Assembly: GCF_036226505.1 (NCBI RefSeq)
Contig: NZ_CP108484.1
Coordinates: 4,712,001-4,776,000, forward strand
Source of the DNA: Kitasatospora sp. NBC_01246
Lineage (GTDB): Bacteria; Actinomycetota; Actinomycetes; Streptomycetales; Streptomycetaceae
DNA length: 64,000 bases
Reading direction: 5' to 3'
A program made the translations under genes and the position numbers. Under the pieces are notes generated by a model. The model searched no databases. It was not told the DNA's origin and saw only the letters and a list, made by a program, of their open reading frames with translations. Every line of letters starts with the position of its first letter. Position 1 is the first letter of the stretch. Below, in pieces: positions 8,862 to 17,321 of this stretch.

Positions 8862-11800
8862 TCAGAGCGTGGCCCTGGCCGCCTCCATCGCCTTGGAGAT
8901 CCGCTTCTCCGAGACCGGGGTCGGCGTACCCAGTGACTGGGCGAAGAAGCTGACCCGCAACTCCTCGATCATCCAGCGGATCGCCAGCACCGCCGGGGAC
9001 GGCTGCTGCCCGGCCGGCACGGCCGCCAGCAGCTCCCCGTACTCCTGCTGCACCTGCTGCACCTTCAGCAGCTGCTGGGCGTCCCGCTGCGGGTGGTTGG
9101 GCAGCGCCTCCAGCCGGCGGTCCACCGCCAGCAGGTAGCGCTTGAGGTCCGGCAGCCGCTGCCAGCCGGCCTCGGTGACGAACCCCGGGTGCACCAGCGA
9201 GGCCAGGTGCAGCCGGATGTCGTTGACCGCCGTCAGCAGCACCGGGCTGCTCACCGCCTTCAGCCGGGTCGAGGCCCGGTGGTAGGCGATCAGCGCGGTG
9301 GCCGTCTTCAGCGTGGTGTCGGCCGACAGTTCGTAGAGGTCGGTGCGGACCTTCTCGTGCAGCTTGCCGAAGGCGGCCTCGTCCCAGGCCGGTCCGCCGG
9401 CCGAGGTCATCAGCCGGTCGGTGGCGCAGGCCACCACGTCCTCGAACAGGGCCGGGATCGACCCGTGCGGGTTGTACGACAGGGCGAGCTTCGCCTGGTT
9501 GCCCAGCCGCCCCTGGATCGACTTGGCGGGCGAGTTGGTGGTCAGCATCAGCAGCCGCCGGGTGCCCTCCCACATCGCCTGGGCCTGCGCCTGCGGGGTG
9601 TCGAAGAGCTTGATCCCGACCGTGTCCCGCTCGTCCACCAGGGCCGGGTAGGCGCGCAGCGAATGGCCGCGCGAGCGCTGCTCGAAGGTGCGCTGGAGCA
9701 CCGGCAGCGAGGCCGGCCAGGCGGTCAGCCCGGACTGCTCGATGCCCTGGCCCGAGGCGGCCGAGGAGAGGGTCTCCTTGAGCTTGGGCTTCAGCTGCAG
9801 CCGGAGGTCCTCCAGGTCCTTGGACTCGGCGAGCTTCTTGCGGCCGTCGACCACCCGGAAGGTGACCTTGAGGTGGTCCGGGACCCGCTCGTCGTCCCAG
9901 GCCTCCGGCGGGACGGTGATCGCCGTCATCCGCTTCAGGACGTGCTCCAGAGTGGGCAGCAGGGGCTCCTGGCGGTCCCTCACCTGGCGCAGGGCCGCCT
10001 TGGCGTAGTCCGGGGCCGGGACGAAGTTGCGGCGGATCGCCTTCGGCAGCGCCCGGATGTAGGCGGTGACCAGCTCCTCGCGCAGGCCGGGGATCTGCCA
10101 GTCGAAGCCCTCGGCGGTGACCTGGTTGAGCACCGGGAGCGGGATGTGGACGGTCACGCCGTCCGCGTCGCTGCCGGGCTCGAACTGGTAGGTCAGCTTG
10201 AAGCGGAGCTTGCCCTGCTGCCAGTAGTCCGGGTAGTCCGCCTCCGTGACGCCGTCCGCCGAGTCGTTGATCAGCATCGACTTCTCGAAGCTGAGCAGGT
10301 CCGGCTGGTCGTGCCGGGTCTTCTTCCACCAGGAGTCGAAGTGCCGGGTGGAGACGATGTCCTCGGGCAGCCGGCTGTCGTAGAAGTCGAACAGGGTCTG
10401 GTCGTCGACCATGATGTCCCGGCGGCGGGCCCGGTTCTCCAGCTCCTCGACCTCGCTGAGCAGCTTGCGGTTCTCGGCGAAGAAGCGGTGGTGGGTCTCC
10501 CAGTCGCCCTCGACCAGCGCGTTGCGGATGAACAGCTCGCGGCAGAGCTCCGCGTCGATCCGGCCGTAGTTGACCTTGCGCTGGGCGACGATCGGCATCC
10601 CGTAGAGGGTCACCTTCTCGTAGGCCAGCACCGCGCCGGCCTTCTTCTCCCAGTGCGGCTCGCTGTAGCTGCGCTTGATCAGGTGGCCGGCCAGCGGCTC
10701 CACCCACTCGGGCTCGATCTTCGCGTTGATCCGCGCCCAGAGCCGGGACGTCTCGACCAGCTCGGCGGACATCACCCAGCGCGGCGGCTTCTTGAACAGG
10801 CCGGAGCCGGGGAAGACCGCGAACCGGGCGCCGCGGGCGCCGCCGTACTCGCGCTTCTCGACGTCGTAGAGGCCGAGGTGCGAGAGCAGGCCGGCCAGCA
10901 GCGACTGGTGGATCCGGTCGGCGTCCGGTTCGGCGTCGGGATGGGGCTCCTCGATGGTGACGCCGAGCTGTTTGGCGACCGTGCGGAGCTGCGAGTAGAT
11001 GTCCTGCCACTCCCGTATCCGCAGGTAGTTGAGGAACTCGGCCTTGCACATCCGGCGGAAGGCCGAGGAGGAGAGCTCCTTCTGCTGCTCCCGTACGTAG
11101 CGCCACATGGCGAGGTAGGAGAGGAAGTCGGAGGTCTCGGACTGGAAGCGGCGGTGCCGGTCGTCGGCGGCCTGGCGCTTCTCGGTGGGGCGTTCGCGCG
11201 GGTCCTGGATGGAGAGCGCGGCGGCGATCACCATGACGTCGCGGACACAGCCGTTCTTGTCGGCCTCCAGGACCATCCGGGCCATCCGCGGGTCCACCGG
11301 GAGCTGCGCCAGCTGGCGGCCGAGCGGGGTGAGGCGCTTGCGGACGTCCTTCTCGTCGGGGTCGAGGGCGCCGAGTTCGTGGAGGAGGTTGACGCCGTCC
11401 TTGATGTTGCGGGAGTCCGGCGGGTCCAGGAACGGGAAGGCGGCGATGTCGCCGAGACCGGCGGCGGTCATCTGGAGGATGACCGAGGCCAGGTTGGTGC
11501 GCAGGATCTCGGCGTCGGTGAACTCGGGGCGGGAGAGGAAGTCCTCCTCCGAGTACAGCCGGATGCAGATGCCGTCCGAGGTACGGCCGCAGCGGCCCTT
11601 GCGCTGGTTGGCGCTGGCCTGGCTGATCGCCTCGATCGGCAGCCGCTGCACCTTGGTGCGGTGGCTGTAGCGGGAGATGCGCGCGGTGCCCGGGTCGATC
11701 ACGTACTTGATGCCCGGGACGGTGAGGCTGGTCTCGGCGACGTTGGTCGCCAGGACGATCCGGCGGGAGCTGGAGCGCTGGAAGACCTTGTGCTGCTCCG

Positions 11801-12863
11801 CCGAACTCAGCCGCGCGTAGAGCGGGAGGACCTCGGTGAACTTCAGCTTCAGCTTGTTGAGGGCGTCGGCGGTGTCGCGGATCTCGCGCTCGCCGGAGAG
11901 GAAGACCAGGATGTCGCCGGGGCCCTCGGCCTGGAGCTCCTCGGCGGCCTCGCAGATCGCCTGGATCTGGTCGCGGTCCCGGTCGGCGTCGCTGGGGCCG
12001 TGGTCGCCGTCCGCGTCGTCGGCGTCCTCGACGATCGGCCGGTAGCGGACCTCGACCGGGTAGGTGCGGCCGGAGACCTCGACGATCGGGGCGTCGCCGA
12101 AGTGGTGGGCGAAGCGCTCGGGGTCGATGGTCGCCGAGGTGATGACGACCTTGAGGTCGGGCCGGCGGGGCAGCAGCTGCTTGATGTAGCCGAGGATGAA
12201 GTCGATGTTGAGGCTGCGCTCGTGCGCCTCGTCGATGATCAGGGTGTCGTACTGGCGCAGCTCACGGTCGGTCTGGATCTCGGCGAGCAGGATGCCGTCG
12301 GTCATCAGCTTGACCAGGGTGTCCGGGCCGACCTGGTCGGTGAACCGGACCTTCCAGCCGACCGCCTCGCCGAGGGGCGTGCGCATCTCCTCCGCGACGC
12401 GCTCGGCCACCGTCCGGGCGGCGATCCGGCGGGGCTGGGTGTGCCCGACCAGGCCGCGGACCCCGCGGCCCAGCTCCAGACAGATCTTCGGGATCTGGGT
12501 GGTCTTGCCGGAGCCGGTCTCACCCGCCACGATCACCACCTGGTGGTCGCGGATGGCGGCGAGGATCTCGTCCTTCTTCTGGCTGACCGGCAGCTCGGCG
12601 GGATAGGTGATCTCGGGGACGGCGGCCCGGCGCTGCGCGACCAGCAGCTCGGCGCGCTCGACGTCGCGGGCGATCTCGGCGGCGACCTTCTGCCGGGCCT
12701 CGGGCTTGCGGACCCGCCGGGCGCCCTCCAGCCGCCGCCCGATCCGGACCTGGTCGCGCAGGGTCAGTTCGGGCAGACGGGCGGCCAGCTCGCCGATACC
12801 GGGGCCGCCGCCCTCCGTGGACGCGTCGGCGGACTGGACTGCGGGAGAACTCACTGCGGGCAT
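8862..12863 (-). CDS. hrpA: ATP-dependent RNA helicase HrpA (DEAH-box)
   Basis: A DEAH-box helicase of about 1333 residues, the usual length of bacterial HrpA. Walker A GETGSGKT (114-121), DEAH (210-213) and SAT (VVITSATI) lie in the first RecA domain. The second RecA domain ends with the QRKGRCGR arginine-finger motif. HA2/OB-type domains and the long C-terminal HrpA-specific region follow. HrpA acts on RNA, including stalled ribosomes in E. coli. The start is uncertain: ATG 12863 is used, GTG 12854 has a better-spaced GAGGG, and the frame is open to GTG 12899. It is divergent from nothing obvious and is followed by tRNA-Asp. Confidence 0.95.
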   Translation of the reverse strand: MPAVSSPAVQSADASTEGGGPGIGELAARLPELTLRDQVRIGRRLEGARRVRKPEARQKVAAEIARDVERAELLVAQRRAAVPEITYPAELPVSQKKDEILAAIRDHQVVIVAGETGSGKTTQIPKICLELGRGVRGLVGHTQPRRIAARTVAERVAEEMRTPLGEAVGWKVRFTDQVGPDTLVKLMTDGILLAEIQTDRELRQYDTLIIDEAHERSLNIDFILGYIKQLLPRRPDLKVVITSATIDPERFAHHFGDAPIVEVSGRTYPVEVRYRPIVEDADDADGDHGPSDADRDRDQIQAICEAAEELQAEGPGDILVFLSGEREIRDTADALNKLKLKFTEVLPLYARLSSAEQHKVFQRSSSRRIVLATNVAETSLTVPGIKYVIDPGTARISRYSHRTKVQRLPIEAISQASANQRKGRCGRTSDGICIRLYSEEDFLSRPEFTDAEILRTNLASVILQMTAAGLGDIAAFPFLDPPDSRNIKDGVNLLHELGALDPDEKDVRKRLTPLGRQLAQLPVDPRMARMVLEADKNGCVRDVMVIAAALSIQDPRERPTEKRQAADDRHRRFQSETSDFLSYLAMWRYVREQQKELSSSAFRRMCKAEFLNYLRIREWQDIYSQLRTVAKQLGVTIEEPHPDAEPDADRIHQSLLAGLLSHLGLYDVEKREYGGARGARFAVFPGSGLFKKPPRWVMSAELVETSRLWARINAKIEPEWVEPLAGHLIKRSYSEPHWEKKAGAVLAYEKVTLYGMPIVAQRKVNYGRIDAELCRELFIRNALVEGDWETHHRFFAENRKLLSEVEELENRARRRDIMVDDQTLFDFYDSRLPEDIVSTRHFDSWWKKTRHDQPDLLSFEKSMLINDSADGVTEADYPDYWQQGKLRFKLTYQFEPGSDADGVTVHIPLPVLNQVTAEGFDWQIPGLREELVTAYIRALPKAIRRNFVPAPDYAKAALRQVRDRQEPLLPTLEHVLKRMTAITVPPEAWDDERVPDHLKVTFRVVDGRKKLAESKDLEDLRLQLKPKLKETLSSAASGQGIEQSGLTAWPASLPVLQRTFEQRSRGHSLRAYPALVDERDTVGIKLFDTPQAQAQAMWEGTRRLLMLTTNSPAKSIQGRLGNQAKLALSYNPHGSIPALFEDVVACATDRLMTSAGGPAWDEAAFGKLHEKVRTDLYELSADTTLKTATALIAYHRASTRLKAVSSPVLLTAVNDIRLHLASLVHPGFVTEAGWQRLPDLKRYLLAVDRRLEALPNHPQRDAQQLLKVQQVQQEYGELLAAVPAGQQPSPAVLAIRWMIEELRVSFFAQSLGTPTPVSEKRISKAMEAARATL

Positions 12864-13047
12864 CCCTCTAGGTTCGCAAGGAGATGCGGCGGCGCGCACC
12901 TCGGTTTTCGAGCCCCTCCAGTGTCACAGCCGCCACGGCCTCCGGGCGAACCCCGCCCGGGGCGGCGCCCGGAGAACCGCGGCGGACCGGGGCGACGGTC
13001 GGTGCTCCGGGCGCCGGGGGCGCCGAGGACGGCCCGCCCGGAGGCCG

Positions 13048-14019
13048 TCAGCCGTCCAGGGCCGCCTCGTCCGGGCCGGGCAGCCAGTCACGGGCCGGGT
13101 CGTACTCCAGCCAGCGGCTGCGCCGGGCCGCCTCGGTGAACGCCCCGAGCAGCGGGTCCAGCCGGGCCGCCGGTTCGGCGCCGTCGCGCCAGAGCAGCGA
13201 CCAGGCGTAGAGCGGGGTGGGGTCGACCAGCGGGACGGTCCGGATGCCGGGACGGCCGGGGCCGCCCGCGGGGCCGGGCAGCGGGCAGTCGGCGGGGAGC
13301 AGCGAGAAGCAGGACGGGTCGGTGCGGATCCGGTCGGCGAAGCTCTCCAGGCCCAGATTGGTCGAGCCGGCCCGTTCCGCGATGCCGAAGCGGTCCGCGA
13401 ACCGGGTCAGGAAGTCCAGCCGGTCCACCGCGGCCGGGTAGCGCAGCACGCCGGAGCGCAGGTCCTCCGGGCGCAGCACGTCGCGGTCGGCCAGCGGGTG
13501 GTCGGTGCTCAGCAGCGCGTCCACCGGCTCCAGCCGGACCAGCCGGTGTGCCAGCCCCGCGTCCCGGCCGTCGGGCAGCGGGTGCACCCGGCCGAAGCCC
13601 GCGTCGGACTCGCCGCGCAGCAGGGCCGCCGCCACCGAGGGGAGGTCCCGCCCCGGGACGGGCTCTACCTCCAGCCCGGGCACCCCGTCGACGGCCCGGG
13701 CGACCGTCCGCATCGGCGCGTACAGGTGCCCCCAGACGTCGACGCGCAGCGGGCGCCGGGTACGGGCCACCGCCGCCACGGCGCGGTCGCCCTGGGCGAG
13801 CAGCCGCCGGGCGGGCTCCAGGAACCGGTGCCCGGCCCCGGTGAGCCCGACGCCGCGCGGGTCGCGGTCGAGCAGCCGGGCGCCGAGCGCCGCCTCCAGC
13901 CGGGCGATCCGCTTGGACACGGCCTGCTGGCTGATCGCCAGCCGGGCGGCGGCGCGGCCGAAGTGCAGTTCCTCGGCCGCCGTGGTGAAGGCGCGGACCT
14001 GGGAGAGATCGAGATCCAT
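13048..14019 (-). CDS. LysR-family transcriptional regulator
   Basis: A 323-residue LysR-type regulator. The N-terminal winged HTH (about 4-62) includes FTTAAEELHFGRAAARLAISQQAVSKRIARLE, the family signature. A periplasmic-binding-protein-like effector domain follows. It is divergent from the quinone-oxidoreductase-like gene at 14201, with about 180 bp between the starts. LysR regulators usually control the divergent neighbour, so that gene is the likely target. The effector is unknown. The ATG at 14019 fits the conserved LysR N-terminus. Confidence 0.9.
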   Translation of the reverse strand: MDLDLSQVRAFTTAAEELHFGRAAARLAISQQAVSKRIARLEAALGARLLDRDPRGVGLTGAGHRFLEPARRLLAQGDRAVAAVARTRRPLRVDVWGHLYAPMRTVARAVDGVPGLEVEPVPGRDLPSVAAALLRGESDAGFGRVHPLPDGRDAGLAHRLVRLEPVDALLSTDHPLADRDVLRPEDLRSGVLRYPAAVDRLDFLTRFADRFGIAERAGSTNLGLESFADRIRTDPSCFSLLPADCPLPGPAGGPGRPGIRTVPLVDPTPLYAWSLLWRDGAEPAARLDPLLGAFTEAARRSRWLEYDPARDWLPGPDEAALDG

Positions 14020-14200
14020 GGCCGCCCACCCTAGGGCCTCCCGGCCCGCCCACGGCCTGCCGCCGCCCGGAGGGCCCCGACAACGGTCGGTTGTCGGGAC
14101 CGCCGAGCGGTTGTTGGACCGGCTCCGGGCCGTCGCGGTCTGCTGGGACCACGAGCTCGGCCGGACCGGCCGGCGAGGGGGAGACGGAGGGCCGAGGGCC

Positions 14201-15121
14201 ATGAGGGCGCTGACACCGACCGGACGGGCGGACGCGACGGTGGCGTTCGCGGAGGTGACGCAGCCGCGACCGGGCCCGGGCGAGGCCCTGGTGAAGGTCG
14301 AGGCGTTCGCGGTGAACCGCGGCGAGACGTTCCAGCTGGAGGCGCCCCGGCCGGGCTGGCGCCCCGGCAAGGACATCGCGGGCCTGGTCGTGCAGGCCGC
14401 CGCCGACGGCTCCGGGCCGGCCGTCTGCCGCCGCGTCGTCGGCCACCCGCCGGCCGGCGGCTGGGCCGAGTACGTGTGCGTGCCGGTCGGCTCGCTCGCC
14501 GAGATCCCGGACGGGCTGGACGCCGTCCGCGCCGCCGCCCTGCCGCTGGCCGGTCTCACCGCGCTGCGGCTGCTGCGCACCGCCGGTGCGCTGGCCGGCC
14601 GCCGGGTGCTGCTCACCGGCGCCTCCGGGGGCGTCGGCCACTACGTCACCGAGCTGGCCTCGGCGGCGGGTGCGGAGCTGACCGCGGTCACCGCCTCGGC
14701 GGAGCGCGGGCGGCGGCTGGTCGAGCTGGGTGCGGCGGAGGTGGTCCACTCGGTGGGCGCGGCCCGCGGCCCGTACGACCTGGTGCTGGAGTCGACGGGC
14801 GGCGCCGACCTGCCGCTCGCGCTCGCCCGGCTGGCCCGCCGGGGCACGCTGATCTGGTTCGGCCAGGCCTCCCGGACCCCGGTGACGCTCGACTTCTTCG
14901 ACTTCTTCGCCGGGCCGGAGTCCGCCACGCTCCGGCACTTCCACTACACGGACTCCGACGTACCCGACGGTGAGGACCTCGCCACCCTGGTCCGGCTGGT
15001 GGGGGAGGGGCGGCTGACCCCGGAGGTCGGCCGGGTCGCGCCCTGGGCGCGGACCGCCGCCGTGCTCACCGATCTGCGGGAGCGGCGGATCCGGGGCAAG
15101 GCCGTCCTCACCCTGCCCTGA
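14201..15121 (+). CDS. Zinc-independent quinone-oxidoreductase-like medium-chain dehydrogenase
   Basis: A 306-residue MDR-superfamily protein. The GroES-like N-terminal domain (VNRGETFQ) is followed by a Rossmann domain with the NADP motif GASGGVG (140-146). Catalytic-zinc ligands are absent, pointing to a quinone or enone reductase rather than an alcohol dehydrogenase. It starts at ATG 14201 behind a purine-rich GGAGACGGAGG stretch. It is divergent from the LysR gene and probably regulated by it. The last codons run into a 9-bp tandem repeat. Confidence 0.85.
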   Translation: MRALTPTGRADATVAFAEVTQPRPGPGEALVKVEAFAVNRGETFQLEAPRPGWRPGKDIAGLVVQAAADGSGPAVCRRVVGHPPAGGWAEYVCVPVGSLAEIPDGLDAVRAAALPLAGLTALRLLRTAGALAGRRVLLTGASGGVGHYVTELASAAGAELTAVTASAERGRRLVELGAAEVVHSVGAARGPYDLVLESTGGADLPLALARLARRGTLIWFGQASRTPVTLDFFDFFAGPESATLRHFHYTDSDVPDGEDLATLVRLVGEGRLTPEVGRVAPWARTAAVLTDLRERRIRGKAVLTLP

Positions 15122-15162
15122 GCGCCTTGACCGCCCTGAGCGCCCTGAGCGCCCTGAGCGCC
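15118..15162. repeat. Five tandem copies of a 9-bp unit
   Basis: The unit CTGAGCGCC occurs four times exactly and once as TTGACCGCC. The first copy contains the TGA stop of the dehydrogenase gene. It looks like slippage-prone sequence in the 3' intergenic region. Confidence 0.85.
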
Positions 15163-15217
15163 CGTCCTGACTCCGCCCGACCGTGCACCACCGACCATGA
15201 GATGAGCGTGCTCCCCG

Positions 15218-16303
15218 ATGACCGGCTCCCCCGACCTCTCCTTCCTCGACCACCCCGACCTGCCGGCCGCCCTCGTCGAGGAGAACCGCCCGCGGGCCAC
15301 CGGCGCCGGCCTGGACCCGCACGAGTACACCCGGGTCACCTCGGCGCTGCGCTCCGCACAGGAGTGGCCCGAGGCGTTCCGGGCGGCCGGCCGGCGGCAC
15401 CGCGCCGCCGCCGACCGCGCCGCCGCCGAGGGCCGGTCGGTCTCGGCCGGCGAGGCCTACTGGAGGGCCGCCCGCTGGTTCCACTTCGCCGGCCTGCTCC
15501 CGCACCCCGACCGCGCGGCGGCCGGCGCGACCGCCACCGAGGCGGACGAGGCGATGCGGGCCGCGCTGGCCCACCTCGAACCGACGGCCGAGCGGATCGA
15601 GGGCGAGTCCTTCGCGGGCTGGCTCCGCCGCCCGGCCGGGCCCGGCCCCGCACCGCTGGTGATCGTCGTCCCGGGGATGGACTCCGGCAAGGAGGAGTTC
15701 CACGCGGTCGCCGAGGCGCTGCTGGCGCGCGGTACGGCCGTCCTCGCCCTGGACGGCCCGGGGCAGGGCGTCCTGGCCGGGGCCGCCGCGCCGGAGCCGG
15801 ACTACCACCGGGTGGTCGGCCGGGCGATCGACGCGGTCACCGGCCGGGAGGGCGTGGACACCGGGCGGATCGGCGTGACCGGGCTCAGCCTGGGCGGCTA
15901 CTACGCGGCGGTGACGGCCGCCCGCGAACCGCGGATCCGGGCGGCCGCCGTGGTCAGCGGCCCCTACCGGCTGGACTGGGACGCCCTGGTCCCGTTCGTC
16001 ACCGCGACCCTGACCCAGCGCTGCGGGAGCGCGGACGCGGCCCGGGCCTTCGCCCGCCGGGTCGACCTGACCGCCCTGGCCCCGGAGATCACCGTCCCGC
16101 TGCTGGTCGTCGAGGGCGGCGAGGACCGGATCCCCGGTGTCACCAACGCCGAGGCACTGGCCCACCGGGCACCCCGGGGCGAACTCCTGCACGTCCCGCA
16201 CGGCAACCACCTGCTCGGCAACGCCCTCGCCGACTGGCTCCCCGCCACCGCGGACTGGCTCACCACGGAGCTGACCCGTCCGACGGAGACCCGGACAGCC
16301 TGA
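15218..16303 (+). CDS. Alpha/beta hydrolase (FrsA/dienelactone-hydrolase-like esterase)
   Basis: A 361-residue cytosolic hydrolase. A helical N-terminal cap (1-140) precedes the alpha/beta core. The core has VIVVPGMDSGKEEF as the oxyanion region, the nucleophile elbow GLSLGG with Ser224, a likely acid residue in VEGGEDRI and a catalytic His in HGNHLLGN. The architecture resembles the pseudooxynicotine-hydrolase/FrsA group that acts on carbon-carbon or ester bonds. There is no signal peptide. It is co-directional with the dehydrogenase 97 bp upstream. The substrate is unknown. Confidence 0.85.
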   Translation: MTGSPDLSFLDHPDLPAALVEENRPRATGAGLDPHEYTRVTSALRSAQEWPEAFRAAGRRHRAAADRAAAEGRSVSAGEAYWRAARWFHFAGLLPHPDRAAAGATATEADEAMRAALAHLEPTAERIEGESFAGWLRRPAGPGPAPLVIVVPGMDSGKEEFHAVAEALLARGTAVLALDGPGQGVLAGAAAPEPDYHRVVGRAIDAVTGREGVDTGRIGVTGLSLGGYYAAVTAAREPRIRAAAVVSGPYRLDWDALVPFVTATLTQRCGSADAARAFARRVDLTALAPEITVPLLVVEGGEDRIPGVTNAEALAHRAPRGELLHVPHGNHLLGNALADWLPATADWLTTELTRPTETRTA

Positions 16304-16794
16304 CGGGCGGCGCGGGCCCCGGCGCCGGGGCCCGCTCGGTACGGCAGCAGGTCGCCCGTGACCAGGTCGAAGCCGAACGGCTCGGGGATGTGCAGCGTCT
16401 CGCCGAAGTCGACGTCCTCGCGGCGGTGGTACTTCGTGCCGTCGGGCCGGCTGAACAGGGTGACGGTCCGTTGCCCGGCGTCGATCAGCAGGTAGAGCGG
16501 GATGCCCATCTGGGGGTAGTCGCGGACCTTGCCGACCCAGTCGTTCTCGGGGTTCGAGGGGGAGACCAGGTCGACGGCGACGGCGGCGGCCTCGGCCGGC
16601 ACCTGATCGTCGGTGGTCTCCAGCACCTCGCTCGGAAGGTATGTGAGATCGGGGTTGCGGCTCTTGCCCAGGGCGGGTGAGACCAGGTCGGTGTTCTCGC
16701 TCGGCAGCAGCTCCAGCGGGGCGTGCGCGTCGAACTGGCGGCGGATCAGCAGCAGGTTCCGCTGGTGGATGCCCGAGGGGCCGACCATCATCAC
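15964..16794 (-). CDS. Uma2-family (DUF820) protein, apparently damaged at both ends
   Basis: The core matches the Uma2 restriction-endonuclease-like fold: RNPDLTYLP, an acidic AVDLVSPSNPENDWVGKVRDYPQMGIPLYLLID segment, and the closing FGFDLVTGDLLPY. The family-like sequence extends upstream of the first possible start (GTG 16794) for 34 open codons (16795-16896), including FKVELSGDTIV. No ATG, GTG or TTG occurs before an in-frame TAG at 16897-16899. At the other end, no stop follows the natural domain end near 16330. The frame continues about 340 bases antisense into the hydrolase gene. A decayed gene is likely; its function is not known. Confidence 0.55.
   Translation of the reverse strand: MMMVGPSGIHQRNLLLIRRQFDAHAPLELLPSENTDLVSPALGKSRNPDLTYLPSEVLETTDDQVPAEAAAVAVDLVSPSNPENDWVGKVRDYPQMGIPLYLLIDAGQRTVTLFSRPDGTKYHRREDVDFGETLHIPEPFGFDLVTGDLLPYRAGPGAGARAARQAVRVSVGRVSSVVSQSAVAGSQSARALPSRWLPCGTCRSSPRGARWASASALVTPGIRSSPPSTTSSGTVISGARAVRSTRRAKARAASALPQRWVRVAVTNGTRASQSSR
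16312..16335. terminator. Bidirectional GC palindrome after the hydrolase gene
   Basis: GCGGGCCCCGG / CCGGGGCCCGC is a perfect palindrome beginning 9 bp past the hydrolase stop, between the convergent hydrolase and Uma2 core. Its position suggests the intact Uma2 gene once ended just before it. Confidence 0.6.
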
Positions 16795-16899
16795 GATGGT
16801 GTCACCGGAGAGTTCGACCTTGAAGCCTGCGGGCAGCGCCCTGCGGGCTTCGTCGAGGAGGGCGAAACGCGTCGGGTGCCGGGAAGCCTCCTCAGGCTA

Positions 16900-17321
16900 G
16901 TTCCCGGAGCGTCGGGCGGTGGCGCCCGGGCGGTGGCGCCGTGCGGGCGGTGGTGCCTTGCGGGCGGTGGGTGTCGGGTGGGCCGTGGTCCGGTGGGGTG
17001 GGGCCGGTCGCTCGGGGCGTCGCGTGCTCCGGACGCGGATCGGCCGGGGCCGTCGAAGGGCCGTTGACCTGCGGTGGAACCGGTGGAGCGGAACGGCCCG
17101 AAGATTCTTCGAATCCACCTGCAACCCGGGCGGGGGTCACACGTCTAGTTCAGTGAGAGGCACGGAAGGTGGGCCACCTTCCGAAGGCGGGGGATCCTTC
17201 GCCCGTGACCCGGTGGTTCACGGGCCGTCACGGCCACTCACTCACTCACACATCCAGTCTTCGCCGGCGTCGCCGGGCCTGTCCTCGGCATGCCCGCACC
17301 CGGCACGTTCCAGGGGGAACC
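16900..17321. other. Gene-free interval upstream of the LAATG surface protein
   Basis: About 420 bp. The left part (16915-17010) is a low-complexity GGGCGGTGG-rich stretch. Around 17100-17210 the sequence becomes less GC-rich (AAGATTCTTCGAATC) and probably holds the rightward promoter. AAGGTGGGCCACCTT at 17165-17179 is a perfect 7-bp palindrome. No gene seen. Confidence 0.4.

Noticed and set aside
9093-13139. A 1348-codon open frame antisense to hrpA
   Set aside because: The minus strand encodes a full HrpA helicase; the plus-strand translation is Arg/Gly/Val-rich noise.
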